From Hyphomicrobiales bacterium (GTDB taxonomy: Bacteria; Pseudomonadota; Alphaproteobacteria; Rhizobiales; Beijerinckiaceae): DNA of 37,954 nt. Under the pieces are notes generated by a model. It did no database searches and had not been told where the DNA came from. It saw only the letters and a list, made by a program, of their open reading frames with translations. The stretch spans positions 1-37,954 of the forward strand of contig JAIYAB010000089.1 in assembly GCA_027489275.1 (NCBI GenBank). Direction: 5' to 3'. Positions within the stretch are counted from its first letter, which is position 1. Each line of letters begins with the position of its first letter. The translations under genes and the position numbers were made by a program. Positions 24,017 to 32,218 of this stretch are shown here, in pieces.

Positions 24017-25432
24017 TCACGCACCTTGCGGACGGCAGTCGACAGGCGTCGACACCGGCCGTCCAAGGGCGTGCTCCGCCGCCCGCATGGCTGCGACGAG
24101 AACGGGCTCCTGCAGCATCTGTGTAATGAACTGTAGGCCGACAGGCAGCCCGTTCCGGCCGAACCCACAGGGGAGCGAGCCCGCCGGTTGGTGGCCGAGG
24201 TTGAATGGATAGGTAAAGTAGGACCACACCGCCGCCGTCTCGTGGCCGGGCGGAAGACCGCGCTCGATGTCCCACGCCACGCAGGGCGTCGTCGGCGTCA
24301 GCAGCAGGTCATGGCGCTCGAAGAACCGGCGCAGCGTCTCCCGGTGTTCGAGGCGCCGGCGCATGATGCGCGCGAAGCGGTCGGAGCCCATCGCACGAAA
24401 GTCCCGGATGGCTGCGAGCAGTGGAGGGTCGATGAGGTCGGGGGTCGCGTCGATGGCGTCACCTAAGCGTGCGCTGCAGCCGCCGATGAACTCGGCTCCC
24501 AGGATCTCGGCCGGATCGGGGCAGACGGTGTCGACCAGTTCGATATCGGGCCAGATGGTGCGGAGCCTTTGCACCGCCGCCTCGACCGCGCGGGCAACGT
24601 CCGGGTCAGGCCGCCCGTAACCGAGCGTCGGGCTGAAAGCCACCCGCAGCCGGCGGACGGCGCGTTCGTCGGGCTCGCCCGCCATCGCCGGATAGAGCGA
24701 AAAGGCGTCGCGCAGGTCGGGGCCGGCGATGGCTCGCAGGAGGATCGACGCGTCCTCGACCGTGCGGGCGATGGGGCCGACGTGAGCCAGCGTGGGCGTG
24801 GCGCTCGCCGGCCAGACCGGAACGCGCCCGAAGGTCGGCTTGATGCCGACGAGCCCGGTCAGGGCGCAGGGCGACCGGATGGAGCCGCCGCCGTCGGTTC
24901 CCAGCGCGATCGAGGTCACGCCGGCCGCCACCGAGGCGACGGCGCCGCCGGACGAGCCGCCGGGCGTCCGCCCGAGATTCCAGGGATTGGCCGTGTTGCC
25001 GTGCACGAGGCTCTTCGTGTAGCCGCGATAGCCGAACTCCGAGGTGGTGGTCTTGCCGATGATCACCGCACCTGCGTGCCGCACGCGTGCGACGGAGGGG
25101 GCGTCCTCGTGCGGGACGTAGTCCTTCATCGTCAGCGAGCCGAAGGTGCACGGCAGGCCCGCGACATCGATCAGGTCCTTGACTGACACGGGCACGCCGA
25201 GCAGGGGCCTGTCGGTAGATTCCACCGGCTGGCGAAGAAGCTCCGCCTCCGCGGCGCGCGCCTGCACCATGGCGCCGTCCCGATCGACGGTGACGAAGGC
25301 GTTCAGCGCGCTCTCGGTCTCCTCCAGTCGCTCCAGCGACCGCGCCGTCACCTCGACAGGGGAAAGTTCGCGGCGGCGCATCGCTGCCGAGAGCGAGACA
25401 GCATCCATGCGGTCGATGTCGTTCAGGGGCAT
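24017..25432 (-). CDS. Amidase signature family hydrolase
   Basis: This 471-residue amidase-signature enzyme has the Ser-Ser-Lys triad visible: Lys85 in GVPVSVKDLIDVAG, the cis-Ser Ser160 in TPGGSSGG and the nucleophile Ser184 in GTDGGGSIRSP, followed by LTGLVGIKPTFGRV. It hydrolyses a C-N amide bond; the specificity is not deducible. Gln/Asn GatA-type residues are not evident, and no gatB/gatC genes are nearby, so it is a catabolic amidase rather than GatA. The start at ATG 25432 lies 5 nt after the stop of the cyclase gene. The pair, downstream of a TRAP transporter, suggests that the imported acid carries an amide. Confidence 0.92.
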   Translation of the reverse strand: MPLNDIDRMDAVSLSAAMRRRELSPVEVTARSLERLEETESALNAFVTVDRDGAMVQARAAEAELLRQPVESTDRPLLGVPVSVKDLIDVAGLPCTFGSLTMKDYVPHEDAPSVARVRHAGAVIIGKTTTSEFGYRGYTKSLVHGNTANPWNLGRTPGGSSGGAVASVAAGVTSIALGTDGGGSIRSPCALTGLVGIKPTFGRVPVWPASATPTLAHVGPIARTVEDASILLRAIAGPDLRDAFSLYPAMAGEPDERAVRRLRVAFSPTLGYGRPDPDVARAVEAAVQRLRTIWPDIELVDTVCPDPAEILGAEFIGGCSARLGDAIDATPDLIDPPLLAAIRDFRAMGSDRFARIMRRRLEHRETLRRFFERHDLLLTPTTPCVAWDIERGLPPGHETAAVWSYFTYPFNLGHQPAGSLPCGFGRNGLPVGLQFITQMLQEPVLVAAMRAAEHALGRPVSTPVDCRPQGA

Positions 25433-25437
25433 GGCGG

Positions 25438-26133
25438 TCAATCCAGGAACGCGAGCGCCCGGACAGGAGAGCCGGACCCTTTCTTGAACTTCAGCGGAAA
25501 GGCCTGGAACTGGAACACGCCGACGCCGACGAGCTCCTCGAGATTGCACAGCCACTCGACATGCGTCATGCCGCGGTCGCGCGACACGCGGTGGCTGGGG
25601 AATTCCGCCCAGTTCGGACGATCCGTCGAGGGGCCCTCGACGCCGTGCAGGCGCGAGCCCCGGTCGGCGAGCCAGTGCGTCGCCGCCGCAGTCAGCCCGG
25701 GATTGGAGAACATGACGCTGTCGTTCGGGTAGTGGCGGCGGTGCAGCCCGGTGTTGAGCAGCACGATGTGGCCCTCCACCCGCACGCCCGCCTTGCGCTC
25801 GGCGGCCTCCATGTCGGCCACGTCGATGTCGCCGAGGTCGGGGATGTGTGTCAGGTCGAAGCAGACGGCGGGGCCCATGAAGAGATCGAGCGGCATCTCG
25901 TCGATCGGCGCGCCCGTGGGGCTCAGGTGGAAGAACGCATCGACGTGCGTGCCGACGTGATTGAGCATGCCGACGAACTCGATCGGTGTCGTGAACGGAT
26001 CACCCGGAACGCCCTGGTTGTAGGCGAGACAACTCTCATGGGTCATCCACGGAAGGAACACCGGCCGGGGCATGTTCTTGTGCGCCGGCATGTTGTTTTC
26101 GATGGTGACGCTCAGATCGATGATCCGCGGCAT
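25438..26133 (-). CDS. Cyclase family protein (kynurenine formamidase-like metal hydrolase)
   Basis: This 231-residue member of the cyclase family (PF04199 type) includes kynurenine formamidase and isatin hydrolase. The metal-binding motif HxGTHxDxxxH is complete: His59, His63, Asp65 and His69 in NHVGTHVDAFFH. Further conserved features are DLSVTIENNMP at the N terminus, LLNTGLHRRHY and GVEGPSTD. Such enzymes hydrolyse cyclic or linear amides and formamides using Mn or Zn. It lies 22 nt after dctM and 5 nt before the amidase gene in the TRAP operon. Cyclase first and amidase second could open a cyclic amide and then remove its amide nitrogen; this order is inference. Confidence 0.9.
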   Translation of the reverse strand: MPRIIDLSVTIENNMPAHKNMPRPVFLPWMTHESCLAYNQGVPGDPFTTPIEFVGMLNHVGTHVDAFFHLSPTGAPIDEMPLDLFMGPAVCFDLTHIPDLGDIDVADMEAAERKAGVRVEGHIVLLNTGLHRRHYPNDSVMFSNPGLTAAATHWLADRGSRLHGVEGPSTDRPNWAEFPSHRVSRDRGMTHVEWLCNLEELVGVGVFQFQAFPLKFKKGSGSPVRALAFLD

Positions 26134-26155
26134 GGGAAGGCCTCCGGTCTGCGTT

Positions 26156-27427
26156 TCAGCGCATGAAGAAGTTCGGGAGCGCCAGCGGTATCGCCGGCAC
26201 GAAGGTGATCAGGATCAGCACCGCAAAGATCGGCACGAGGAACGGCAGGCAGGCGCGGAACGTGGCGTAGAAGTCCAGCCCCGAGATCCGCGCCATGACA
26301 AAGAGCAGCAGGCCGACCGGCGGGGTCATCAGGCCGATCATCAGGTTGAGGACCATGACGATCCCGAAGTGCACCGGATCAATGCCGAACTGCGTCAGGA
26401 CCGGCATGAAGATCGGCACTGCGATGAGGATGATCGCGATGGTCTCCAGGAACATCCCGGCGACGAGCAGGATCAGGTTGAGGATGAGGAGGGCCTGCCA
26501 GGGCTCCTGGATCGCCCCGAGCATCATCCGCGTGAATTCCTGCGCCGCATTCTCGCGGACGAGGATCCAGCCGAACAGCGACGACGCCCCCACCATCAGC
26601 ATGACGACCGACGTCGTCTCGACCGTCTCCACGAGGGAACCCAGCACCGACTTGAGGCCGAAACTGCGGTAGACGAAGACGCCGATGAGCAGCGCGTAGG
26701 CGGCGGCCACGGCGGCGGCCTCCGTCGGTGTCGCGACGCCGAGCACGATCCCGCCCATGATGATGATCGGCATAAGCAGCGCCGGCGCACTCGTCCTGAG
26801 GGCTGCCAGGCGCTCGCCCCATGTCGCCCTGGGCTCGACCGGATAGTTGCGGCGGCGCGCGTACCACGCGACCTGCACGTGCATGGCGGCGGCCATCAGG
26901 ATGCCCGGGACGATGCCGGCCAGGAAGAGTTGCCCCACCGACGCGCCCGCCGCAAAGCCGTAGACGACGAGCGGCAGGCTAGGAGGAATGACCGGCCCCA
27001 TCGTGGCCGAGGCCGCCGAGATGCCGACGGCGAAGGGCATGTCGTAGCCACGGTTGCGCATGGCGCGGACCTCCATCGCGCCGAGGCCGCCCGCATCGGC
27101 GATCGCCGTGCCGCTCATGCCCGAGAAGATCATGCTGTTGAGAATGTTGACCTGGCCGAGTCCGCCGCGCCAGTGCCCCACCATCCTGTGCGCGAATTCG
27201 AACAGGCGGTCGGTGATCGCGCCGGCGTTCATCAGGCTGCCGGCAAGCACGAAGAACGGCACGCACAGCAGTGGGAAGCTGTCGACGCCGGAGACCATCT
27301 TCTGGATGGCGATGAGCGGCGGGATCCCGTTGGCCACGATGTAGACGATCGAGGCTCCGGCGATGGCGACGAAGACCGGCGCACCGATCAGCAGCAAGAC
27401 CGCCAGCGCCGAGAAAAGAAGGATCAT
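26156..27427 (-). CDS. dctM: TRAP transporter large permease (DctM-like)
   Basis: This 423-residue protein with about 12 hydrophobic segments is the large permease of a TRAP carboxylate transporter. Family features include the opening LLFSALAVLLLIGAPVFVAI, GGLGQVNILNSMIFSGMSGTAIAD in the first half and ATMGPVIPPSLPLVVYG, the conserved PPS region. The second half shows MVLNLMIGLMTPPVGLLLFV. The gene overlaps dctQ by 4 nt (ATGA). It imports an organic acid delivered by DctP with a sodium or proton gradient. Confidence 0.94.
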   Translation of the reverse strand: MILLFSALAVLLLIGAPVFVAIAGASIVYIVANGIPPLIAIQKMVSGVDSFPLLCVPFFVLAGSLMNAGAITDRLFEFAHRMVGHWRGGLGQVNILNSMIFSGMSGTAIADAGGLGAMEVRAMRNRGYDMPFAVGISAASATMGPVIPPSLPLVVYGFAAGASVGQLFLAGIVPGILMAAAMHVQVAWYARRRNYPVEPRATWGERLAALRTSAPALLMPIIIMGGIVLGVATPTEAAAVAAAYALLIGVFVYRSFGLKSVLGSLVETVETTSVVMLMVGASSLFGWILVRENAAQEFTRMMLGAIQEPWQALLILNLILLVAGMFLETIAIILIAVPIFMPVLTQFGIDPVHFGIVMVLNLMIGLMTPPVGLLLFVMARISGLDFYATFRACLPFLVPIFAVLILITFVPAIPLALPNFFMR

Positions 27428-27885
27428 CGAACGGCTACCGGGCGAACGAGCGACACGATCTCGACGACGATCCGGACGACGCCGCCCGCCAGTCCCGCCG
27501 CCACGACGGCGTAGAGCCAGCTCATCGGCATCTCCATGGCGGCGCTGCGCGAGTTGGCGAGGATGGGCATGATCCGGACCGCCTGGAGGGCGAGGAAGGC
27601 CACAACAGCAAGGCTGACGAGCAGCACGAACAGCCGAACCGTCCGCGCGACTGGCGAGGGCAGCCGGTCGACGAGGTCGACCCGGATATGGCTGTCCTTG
27701 CGGAAGCCGAGCCCGGTCCCGACGAAGGTGATGATCACAAGCCCGAAACGGGCAAACTCCTCGGCCCAGACGAGGCTGTCGTTGAGGACGTACCGGAAGA
27801 ACACCGACACGACGACGACGATGAAGATCGAAACGAGTACGAGGACGGCGATCGCGTCCTCGTACTCGCGGATCATGCCTCGCAT
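27424..27885 (-). CDS. dctQ: TRAP transporter small permease (DctQ-like)
   Basis: This 153-residue four-helix membrane protein is the small subunit of the TRAP transporter. It has the typical early helix (AIAVLVLVSIFIVVVVSVFFRYV), LVWAEEFARFGLVIITFVGTGLGFRK containing the family's WxEExxRxxx pattern, and HIRVDLVDRL. ATG 27885 is used; ATG 27876, three codons in, is equally possible. The stop overlaps the dctM start. It lies 25 nt after dctP. Confidence 0.92.
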   Translation of the reverse strand: MRGMIREYEDAIAVLVLVSIFIVVVVSVFFRYVLNDSLVWAEEFARFGLVIITFVGTGLGFRKDSHIRVDLVDRLPSPVARTVRLFVLLVSLAVVAFLALQAVRIMPILANSRSAAMEMPMSWLYAVVAAGLAGGVVRIVVEIVSLVRPVAVR

Positions 27886-27910
27886 GGCGGACCTCGCCCG
27901 GTGCGTTGCG

Positions 27911-28903
27911 TCAGATCCCCTTCACACGCGCGACGAGTTCGGCCGACGCGCCGAGATCCTTGGCGAGTTGCTCGACGGCCGGCGCCAGGGCGGCCTGGAA
28001 CGCCGCAATGTCGGGCTTGGTGAAGGTGATCAGCTTGTCGGCTTCCATCTTCGCGCGCAGGCCATCCTCCTGCTCGGCGATCAACTGCGTCGACCGCTCC
28101 GCATAGAGGCCGGCGGCCTTCTGCATGCAGTCCTTGTCGGCCGGCGAGAGCTTCGACATCACGTGGTCGCCGACGATCCAGAACACGAATTCCATGAGGT
28201 GCGCCGTCGGGTTTACGTACTTCTGCACCTCGTAGAACTTGAACGCGAAGGTGATCGGAAGCGGGTTGGCCGAGGCAGTCACTACGCCCTGCTGGAGCGC
28301 GAGGTATACTTCCGCGAGCGCCACGGGGGTCGGGTTGGCGCCGACCGCGCGCGGGAAGGCGAGCCAGATCGGCGCATCGGGAACGCGGATCTTCATGCCC
28401 TTCATGTCCGCCGGCTTCTCGACCGGCGTGTTAGACGTCACGTTGAAGGCGCCGAAGTATCCGGCCGACAGGATGTGCTGGCCGGTGGCCTTGTTCCAGC
28501 CGGCCCACAGCTCCTTGAAGACGGCGCTGTCGCGATATCGCAGCGCCTGCTGCCTGTCCTTGAAGATGAAGGGCGCGGCGCCGATAGCCAGCGGCTTGAA
28601 GGCCGACGAGGCGAAGATCTGCCCCGTGAAAATGATGTCGACGCCGCCGAAGCGGACCTGCTCGTTGAGCGCGTTCTCGTTGCCGAGCTGCGATGTCGGA
28701 TAGACGCCGATGGTGTGGCGGCCCTGCGTGCACGCCTTGAACTGCTCGGCGGCCGCGACGGCGGCAACGTGCATCGGATGGGAGACCTCGTAGACATGAC
28801 CGAGCTTGAACTCGGTGGCGTGGCCCGTGGTCGCGCCGAGCGCCGACAAGGCGACGACCGCGAGACCGAGCGTCGAACTGCGAATGCGGGAAGGCATGGA
28901 CAT
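27911..28903 (-). CDS. dctP: TRAP transporter solute-binding protein (DctP-like)
   Basis: This 330-residue periplasmic receptor begins at ATG 28903, preceded by AGGGG at 8 nt, with a Sec leader ending in TTGHA near residue 27. The mature part shows the DctP pattern: FKLGHVYEVSHPMH, QFKACTQGRHTIGVYPTSQLG, GGVDIIFTG and later the substrate-clamping region GMKIRVPDAPIW. VALAEVYLALQQGVVTASANP matches the hallmark PxxEVYxALQxGVxDGxExP motif except that the usual acidic DG is AS, which may change the substrate contacts. It is first in the dctPQM-cyclase-amidase operon, divergent from the IclR regulator. The ligand is probably an organic acid, since TRAP systems bind carboxylates through a conserved Arg. 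Confidence 0.93.
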   Translation of the reverse strand: MSMPSRIRSSTLGLAVVALSALGATTGHATEFKLGHVYEVSHPMHVAAVAAAEQFKACTQGRHTIGVYPTSQLGNENALNEQVRFGGVDIIFTGQIFASSAFKPLAIGAAPFIFKDRQQALRYRDSAVFKELWAGWNKATGQHILSAGYFGAFNVTSNTPVEKPADMKGMKIRVPDAPIWLAFPRAVGANPTPVALAEVYLALQQGVVTASANPLPITFAFKFYEVQKYVNPTAHLMEFVFWIVGDHVMSKLSPADKDCMQKAAGLYAERSTQLIAEQEDGLRAKMEADKLITFTKPDIAAFQAALAPAVEQLAKDLGASAELVARVKGI

Positions 28904-28916
28904 CGGGAGCCCCTTT

Positions 28917-28932
28917 GTTCTAGTAATAGAAC
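28917..28932. promoter_or_regulatory. 16-bp palindromic operator between dctP and iclR-type gene
   Basis: GTTCTAGTAATAGAAC is a perfect 6-bp inverted repeat GTTCTA/TAGAAC around 4 nt, centred in the 62-bp gap between divergent genes. A related half (TAGAAC at 28947-28952) lies nearby. The short gap means the two promoters must overlap this site, so one bound IclR-type protein could control both directions. The palindrome is seen; the binder is inferred. Confidence 0.6.
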
Positions 28933-28965
28933 GACATTCCACCAGTAGAACTAGGTTCCGATTGA

Positions 28966-29766
28966 ATGAGGGATATTGTCAAGCAGGCCGCGCGTAGCGA
29001 GCCGGCCCGCGTACCGGCCCTGAGCAAGGCAATCGCCATCCTGCGATTCCTGAATGCGAGCCCTCGCCTGTCGGCCGGGGTGTCGGAGATCGCTGTGTCG
29101 CTTGGCATCGCCAAGAGCCACTGCTTCAACATCCTGCGGACGCTCGAGGCGGAGGGGTGGGTGCGCTTCGACGCGGAGCGCCGCCGCTACGATCTTTCGG
29201 CGAGACTGCTGACGGACGTCTCGCGGCTGCTGGCGGGTGGAGCCCAGGCCGCGTCGGTGCATGCCGAACTGGTGCGGCTCTCGGAAGCCGCGCGGCTCCC
29301 CTGCGTTCTGACGCGGATCGAGGCGGACGGAACGTTCACCGCCATCGACAAGGCGGAGGATGCGGCGGAACTGCTGGTATCGGTTCCCATCGGCCACCGC
29401 TTCCCGATGGACGCCCCGGCTCAGATGCGGGTTCGGCTGGCGTGGGCGCCGGCCGCCGAGCGAAAGCGCATCCTCGCGCGGTGGAAGCCTGTCGCCTACA
29501 CGCCGACAACAATCGTCGACAAGGCGGACCTGATGCGCGAACTCGACGCCACCCAGGCACGAGGCTTCGCGATCAGCCGGGCGGAGTTCACAACGGGCGT
29601 AACCACCCTCGCCGCTCCGGTCTTCGATGCCGACGGAGCCGTGCGCTACGTTCTCCAGTGCCCGGGTCTCGAAGCGGACGTCCCGTCCCGCAAGCACGAC
29701 GTCGCAGCGCCGCTGCTTCAGGCGGCGGAGCGCATCGGGATTATGCTGCGCAATGCAGCCGCCTGA
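28966..29766 (+). CDS. IclR-family transcriptional regulator
   Basis: This 266-residue regulator has an N-terminal winged helix: ALSKAIAILRFLNASPRLSAGVSEIA followed by SLGIAKSHCFNILRTLEAEGWVRFD, with recognition helix KSHCFNIL. The IclR effector domain follows, showing HRFPMDAPAQMRVRLAW, LDATQARGFAISRAEFTTGVTTLAAPVFD and the end VAAPLLQAAERIGIML. The start at 28966 follows the divergent operator. It most likely controls the TRAP-cyclase-amidase operon opposite, responding to the imported acid or its hydrolysis product. Confidence 0.92.
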   Translation: MRDIVKQAARSEPARVPALSKAIAILRFLNASPRLSAGVSEIAVSLGIAKSHCFNILRTLEAEGWVRFDAERRRYDLSARLLTDVSRLLAGGAQAASVHAELVRLSEAARLPCVLTRIEADGTFTAIDKAEDAAELLVSVPIGHRFPMDAPAQMRVRLAWAPAAERKRILARWKPVAYTPTTIVDKADLMRELDATQARGFAISRAEFTTGVTTLAAPVFDADGAVRYVLQCPGLEADVPSRKHDVAAPLLQAAERIGIMLRNAAA

Positions 29767-30177
29767 ATTGCAAAGGGCCTCGGCGGGGATGATGTGCTCC
29801 GACGGATGGTGCCGAAGAGGATGGGGATCTTCTATTGCAGACCGCCGCCGCTCTGCGTGAACGCAACCTTCCCGCGTCATCAACAGCGTCTATACTATGC
29901 AGGACTTTGTCGGCCATGGCCCATCCGACGACCGACGTTACCGCTATACCGCGGCCGTCGCAGCCGATGGCACCATCGAACCCTCGCCCGGGCGGTAGAT
30001 GGCGGCCGGAAATCGCGTGTGACGAAAGCGGTCACGCGCCAGACGAACTCCACGTCCGGCGCGGAAGGCAGGCCCAGTCGCGACGCACTTCGCCTTCCAG
30101 GGCGTTGATCTGCGCCTGCGCACGCTGCACCGTCTGCGCCGCGACACCCTTGCCCTGATCCCGTCGCGATCCGCCAG
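29767..30177. other. Gap between IclR gene and SH3-domain gene
   Basis: These 411 bp hold no full gene. The right part contains the small minus-strand ORF reported at 30032-30181, and in a second minus-strand frame a stretch around 29998-30075 that reads APDVEFVWRVTAFVTRDF with strong third-position GC bias. This suggests a frameshifted remnant. I see nothing definable in 29767-29990. Confidence 0.4.
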
Positions 30178-30181
30178 TCAT
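30032..30181 (-). pseudogene. Small ORF, 49 codons, overlapping the SH3-domain gene; possible frameshifted remnant
   Basis: ATG 30181 overlaps the stop of the SH3-domain gene by 4 nt (ATGA), and the frame runs to TGA at 30032. The first 35 residues are polar and helical, with heptad-like AQTVQRAQAQINALEGEVRR suggesting a coiled coil. After that the protein-like signal moves to another frame (LPSAPDVEFVWRVTAF). This looks like one gene broken by an indel, or a genuine small coupled protein with an unrelated downstream stretch. It has no recognisable family. Confidence 0.35.
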
Positions 30182-31263
30182 CCGCCGAAGATCACCACGT
30201 CCGGGATCTCGAAGCGCTCGTCGCCGATCGTGAGCATGTTGAGGTCAGCGTTCCGCTTGACGTCCAGTCGGGCGCCGGCGCCGGTTTCGGATTGGTCGAA
30301 GCGCACAGGGGTCCCCTTTTCGAACGTGATCGTCCGGCTGCCTGCATCTGGCCAGAAGATGGTCACGTCCCCGTTGCCACCCCCCCGGCGAACGACGCCG
30401 AACTTGCAGGACTCCATGGGTTGTCCGGCACGGCGGGCGCAAGGAATCTCGCCGGTGGCGTGAAACCTTGTCCCGGCCACCAGAGCGTCTCCCTTGATCG
30501 ATGCCGCGGGGGTCGGGCCAGGAGGCGTAGCACTTGCGCCGGCATAGCTTCCCTCGCGCAGGAACCTGCCCGCCACCCATCCCGCCACCGAAGGATCCTC
30601 GGGTCTCTCGACAGCGCACCAGCGCTGTCCATCGGCCATCCGGCAGCCCGTGTTGCGCAAGACGTCGCCGTTCTTGAAGCGCGTGACGACGGGTTCTTTG
30701 GTCGACGGTCCGCGCCGCATGTTGAGCGCATCGCCGGCCTGGACACCGCTGACCTCCCAGAAATCCGGCCCCCCTTGAAGGCCGTCGGCGAAATCGGCTT
30801 TCACCGGCGGACGTGAGGCCGCATTGCCGAGCGCCGAGATCGAGACGTCGAGACGGTAGGTCGACCGCTCGTTCCGTCTCGCGGCAGCGCGGATCATGTA
30901 GACGGATATCGTGTATGTGCCGGATGTGGGCAGTTTCCCCCGGAACCGGTTCAGATCCGGGACCATGGGACCCGTCATCTCGCTGACGGCCAGCGCTTCG
31001 TCGCCCGGTCCACGCCCGGGTTCGTAAATGTTGAAGTACGTGAACAGATTAGACGGCTTCAACGTGACGTTCATCGTCTGGCCGGCCTCCGCCCCGACCG
31101 TATAGGATACCGACCCGCGGCCGACGATGCTCCCGCGGATCACCGTACCCGTCTTTCCGGCCGGAATGCGGACTGCCTCGGTTCTGATGACGTCCTGCGC
31201 CCATGCCGGGGAATGGCCGGCCAACAAAGCGGCCAAGAGCAGGCAGTTGGCGATGCGTCTCAT
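30178..31263 (-). CDS. Exported protein with a bacterial SH3-type domain
   Basis: This 361-residue protein starts at ATG 31263 (AAGGA upstream) with a Sec signal peptide ending in SPAWA near residue 22. Residues about 25-160 read as a beta-rich domain: AGKTGTVIRGSIVGRGSVSYTVGAEAGQ resembles domains that coat or stabilise exported polypeptides. Near 175-245 is a bacterial SH3-like domain, with LNMRRGPSTKEPVVTRFKNGD, GCRMADGQRWCAVE and AGWVAGRFL. The C-terminal part contains CARRAGQPMESCKFGVVRRG and DVTIFWPDAG, seen in several alphaproteobacterial secreted proteins. The role is unknown; a cell-envelope or wall-binding function is the usual inference. It is not part of the catabolic modules beside it. 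Confidence 0.82.
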   Translation of the reverse strand: MRRIANCLLLAALLAGHSPAWAQDVIRTEAVRIPAGKTGTVIRGSIVGRGSVSYTVGAEAGQTMNVTLKPSNLFTYFNIYEPGRGPGDEALAVSEMTGPMVPDLNRFRGKLPTSGTYTISVYMIRAAARRNERSTYRLDVSISALGNAASRPPVKADFADGLQGGPDFWEVSGVQAGDALNMRRGPSTKEPVVTRFKNGDVLRNTGCRMADGQRWCAVERPEDPSVAGWVAGRFLREGSYAGASATPPGPTPAASIKGDALVAGTRFHATGEIPCARRAGQPMESCKFGVVRRGGGNGDVTIFWPDAGSRTITFEKGTPVRFDQSETGAGARLDVKRNADLNMLTIGDERFEIPDVVIFGG

Positions 31264-31416
31264 GGACTTGTCCTTCAGATGGGCACGGACCCACGCCCGC
31301 GACAACGGTCGAAGCAAGGTCCCCTTACGTTCCCTTTCAGCCGGGAACACTTGGACCGATTGGCACGGGGCACTAGAATGCCGCAGGCTTGACCTTGTAC
31401 TCCGCAGAGAAGCTAA

Positions 31417-32139
31417 CTATTTCCCTTCTACTTGTACAAGGTACTCGGGGTGATGAACGGCCAGCCCCTCGACGACCGCTTCGTTTGATGCGATGTGGCG
31501 CTGCATCGCCTCTCGCGCGCCATCCGGGTTCCCTTTGGCGATCGCCTTGGCGATCTCACGGTGGAACTCCACCGCGAGCGGACCGCGATTGAGGTGGAGC
31601 GAGAGGTAGTGCACGCGGTCCATGTTGGCGCGTGCGACACGCACCATGCCCCACATCGTCGGGAGATGGGCGGCCTCGAAGATCATTCTGTGGAACTCCG
31701 CGTCGAGGTCATAGACCTTTTCCGCCTCGTTCCGGCCGAATGCCGCGGCCTGGTTTTCGACGACTTGAAGAAGGGCCTGACCCGTCAACGCGCACTCCGG
31801 CGAGGAGGCGGCCGTTGCTGCGGCTTCACCTTCCAGAAGCGCGCGGATGCGTATGGCCTCGTGCAACCGCGCTAAGTCGAGCGGCGTGACGAAGGTGCCA
31901 AGTCCCGGAAAGATCTCGACCAGCCCTTCGTCTCGGAGCCGTTGAAGCGCTTCGCGGACTGGCGTGCGACTGATGCCGGCCTCTTCGGCGATGACGGTCT
32001 CATAGAGCGGTTCGCGCGGCCTGAAGACGAGCCGGACAATCCTTTCGCGCAGTTGCGAGTAAACCTGCTCGGCTGCCGGCTTTCGACGATCGACCCTCAA
32101 CCGCGCCCACTTGGCCGCCGGGACAGTACCCGCTTCCAT
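31417..32139 (-). CDS. GntR-family transcriptional regulator, FCD subfamily
   Basis: This 240-residue regulator starts at ATG 32139, with GGGAG at 7 nt; a longer open frame upstream lacks start signals. The winged helix contains AEQVYSQLRERIVRLVFRPREPL and EEAGISRTPVREALQRL, a canonical SRTPVREAL recognition helix, with wing GTFVTPLD. The FCD domain shows Asp and His ligand positions in YDLDAEFHRMIFEAAH and HLNRGPLAVEFHREI and the late MQRHIASNEAV. It is divergent from the TIM-barrel-like gene, with a CTGTATACAG palindrome between them. It is the probable regulator of the sugar-acid module to its right. Confidence 0.9.
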   Translation of the reverse strand: MEAGTVPAAKWARLRVDRRKPAAEQVYSQLRERIVRLVFRPREPLYETVIAEEAGISRTPVREALQRLRDEGLVEIFPGLGTFVTPLDLARLHEAIRIRALLEGEAAATAASSPECALTGQALLQVVENQAAAFGRNEAEKVYDLDAEFHRMIFEAAHLPTMWGMVRVARANMDRVHYLSLHLNRGPLAVEFHREIAKAIAKGNPDGAREAMQRHIASNEAVVEGLAVHHPEYLVQVEGK

Positions 32140-32192
32140 TGCCGTCTCCCGGTAGATTCGTTCGCCATGTGGTTGCTGCTGCTTCCATATGC

Positions 32193-32202
32193 CTGTATAC
32201 AG
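32193..32202. promoter_or_regulatory. CTGTATACAG palindrome, likely GntR/FCD operator
   Basis: This perfect 10-bp palindrome lies in the gap between the divergent GntR gene (start 32139) and the TIM-barrel-like gene (start 32219). TGTATACA is the classic core recognised by FadR- and UxuR-type GntR/FCD proteins. It sits only about 17 bp before the rightward start codon, which suits repression. Confidence 0.6.
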
Positions 32203-32218
32203 CAGGGAGAACAAGGTG

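Noticed and set aside
23779-24126. 115-codon open frame after the ferredoxin gene
   Set aside because: It overlaps the amidase 3' end on the opposite strand, has no recognisable domain and contains the 23976-23995 hairpin.
26072-27514. 480-codon plus-strand open frame opposite dctM and dctQ
   Set aside because: Its product is almost entirely His, Arg, Asp and Glu, the mirror of hydrophobic codons on the other strand; DctM is certain.
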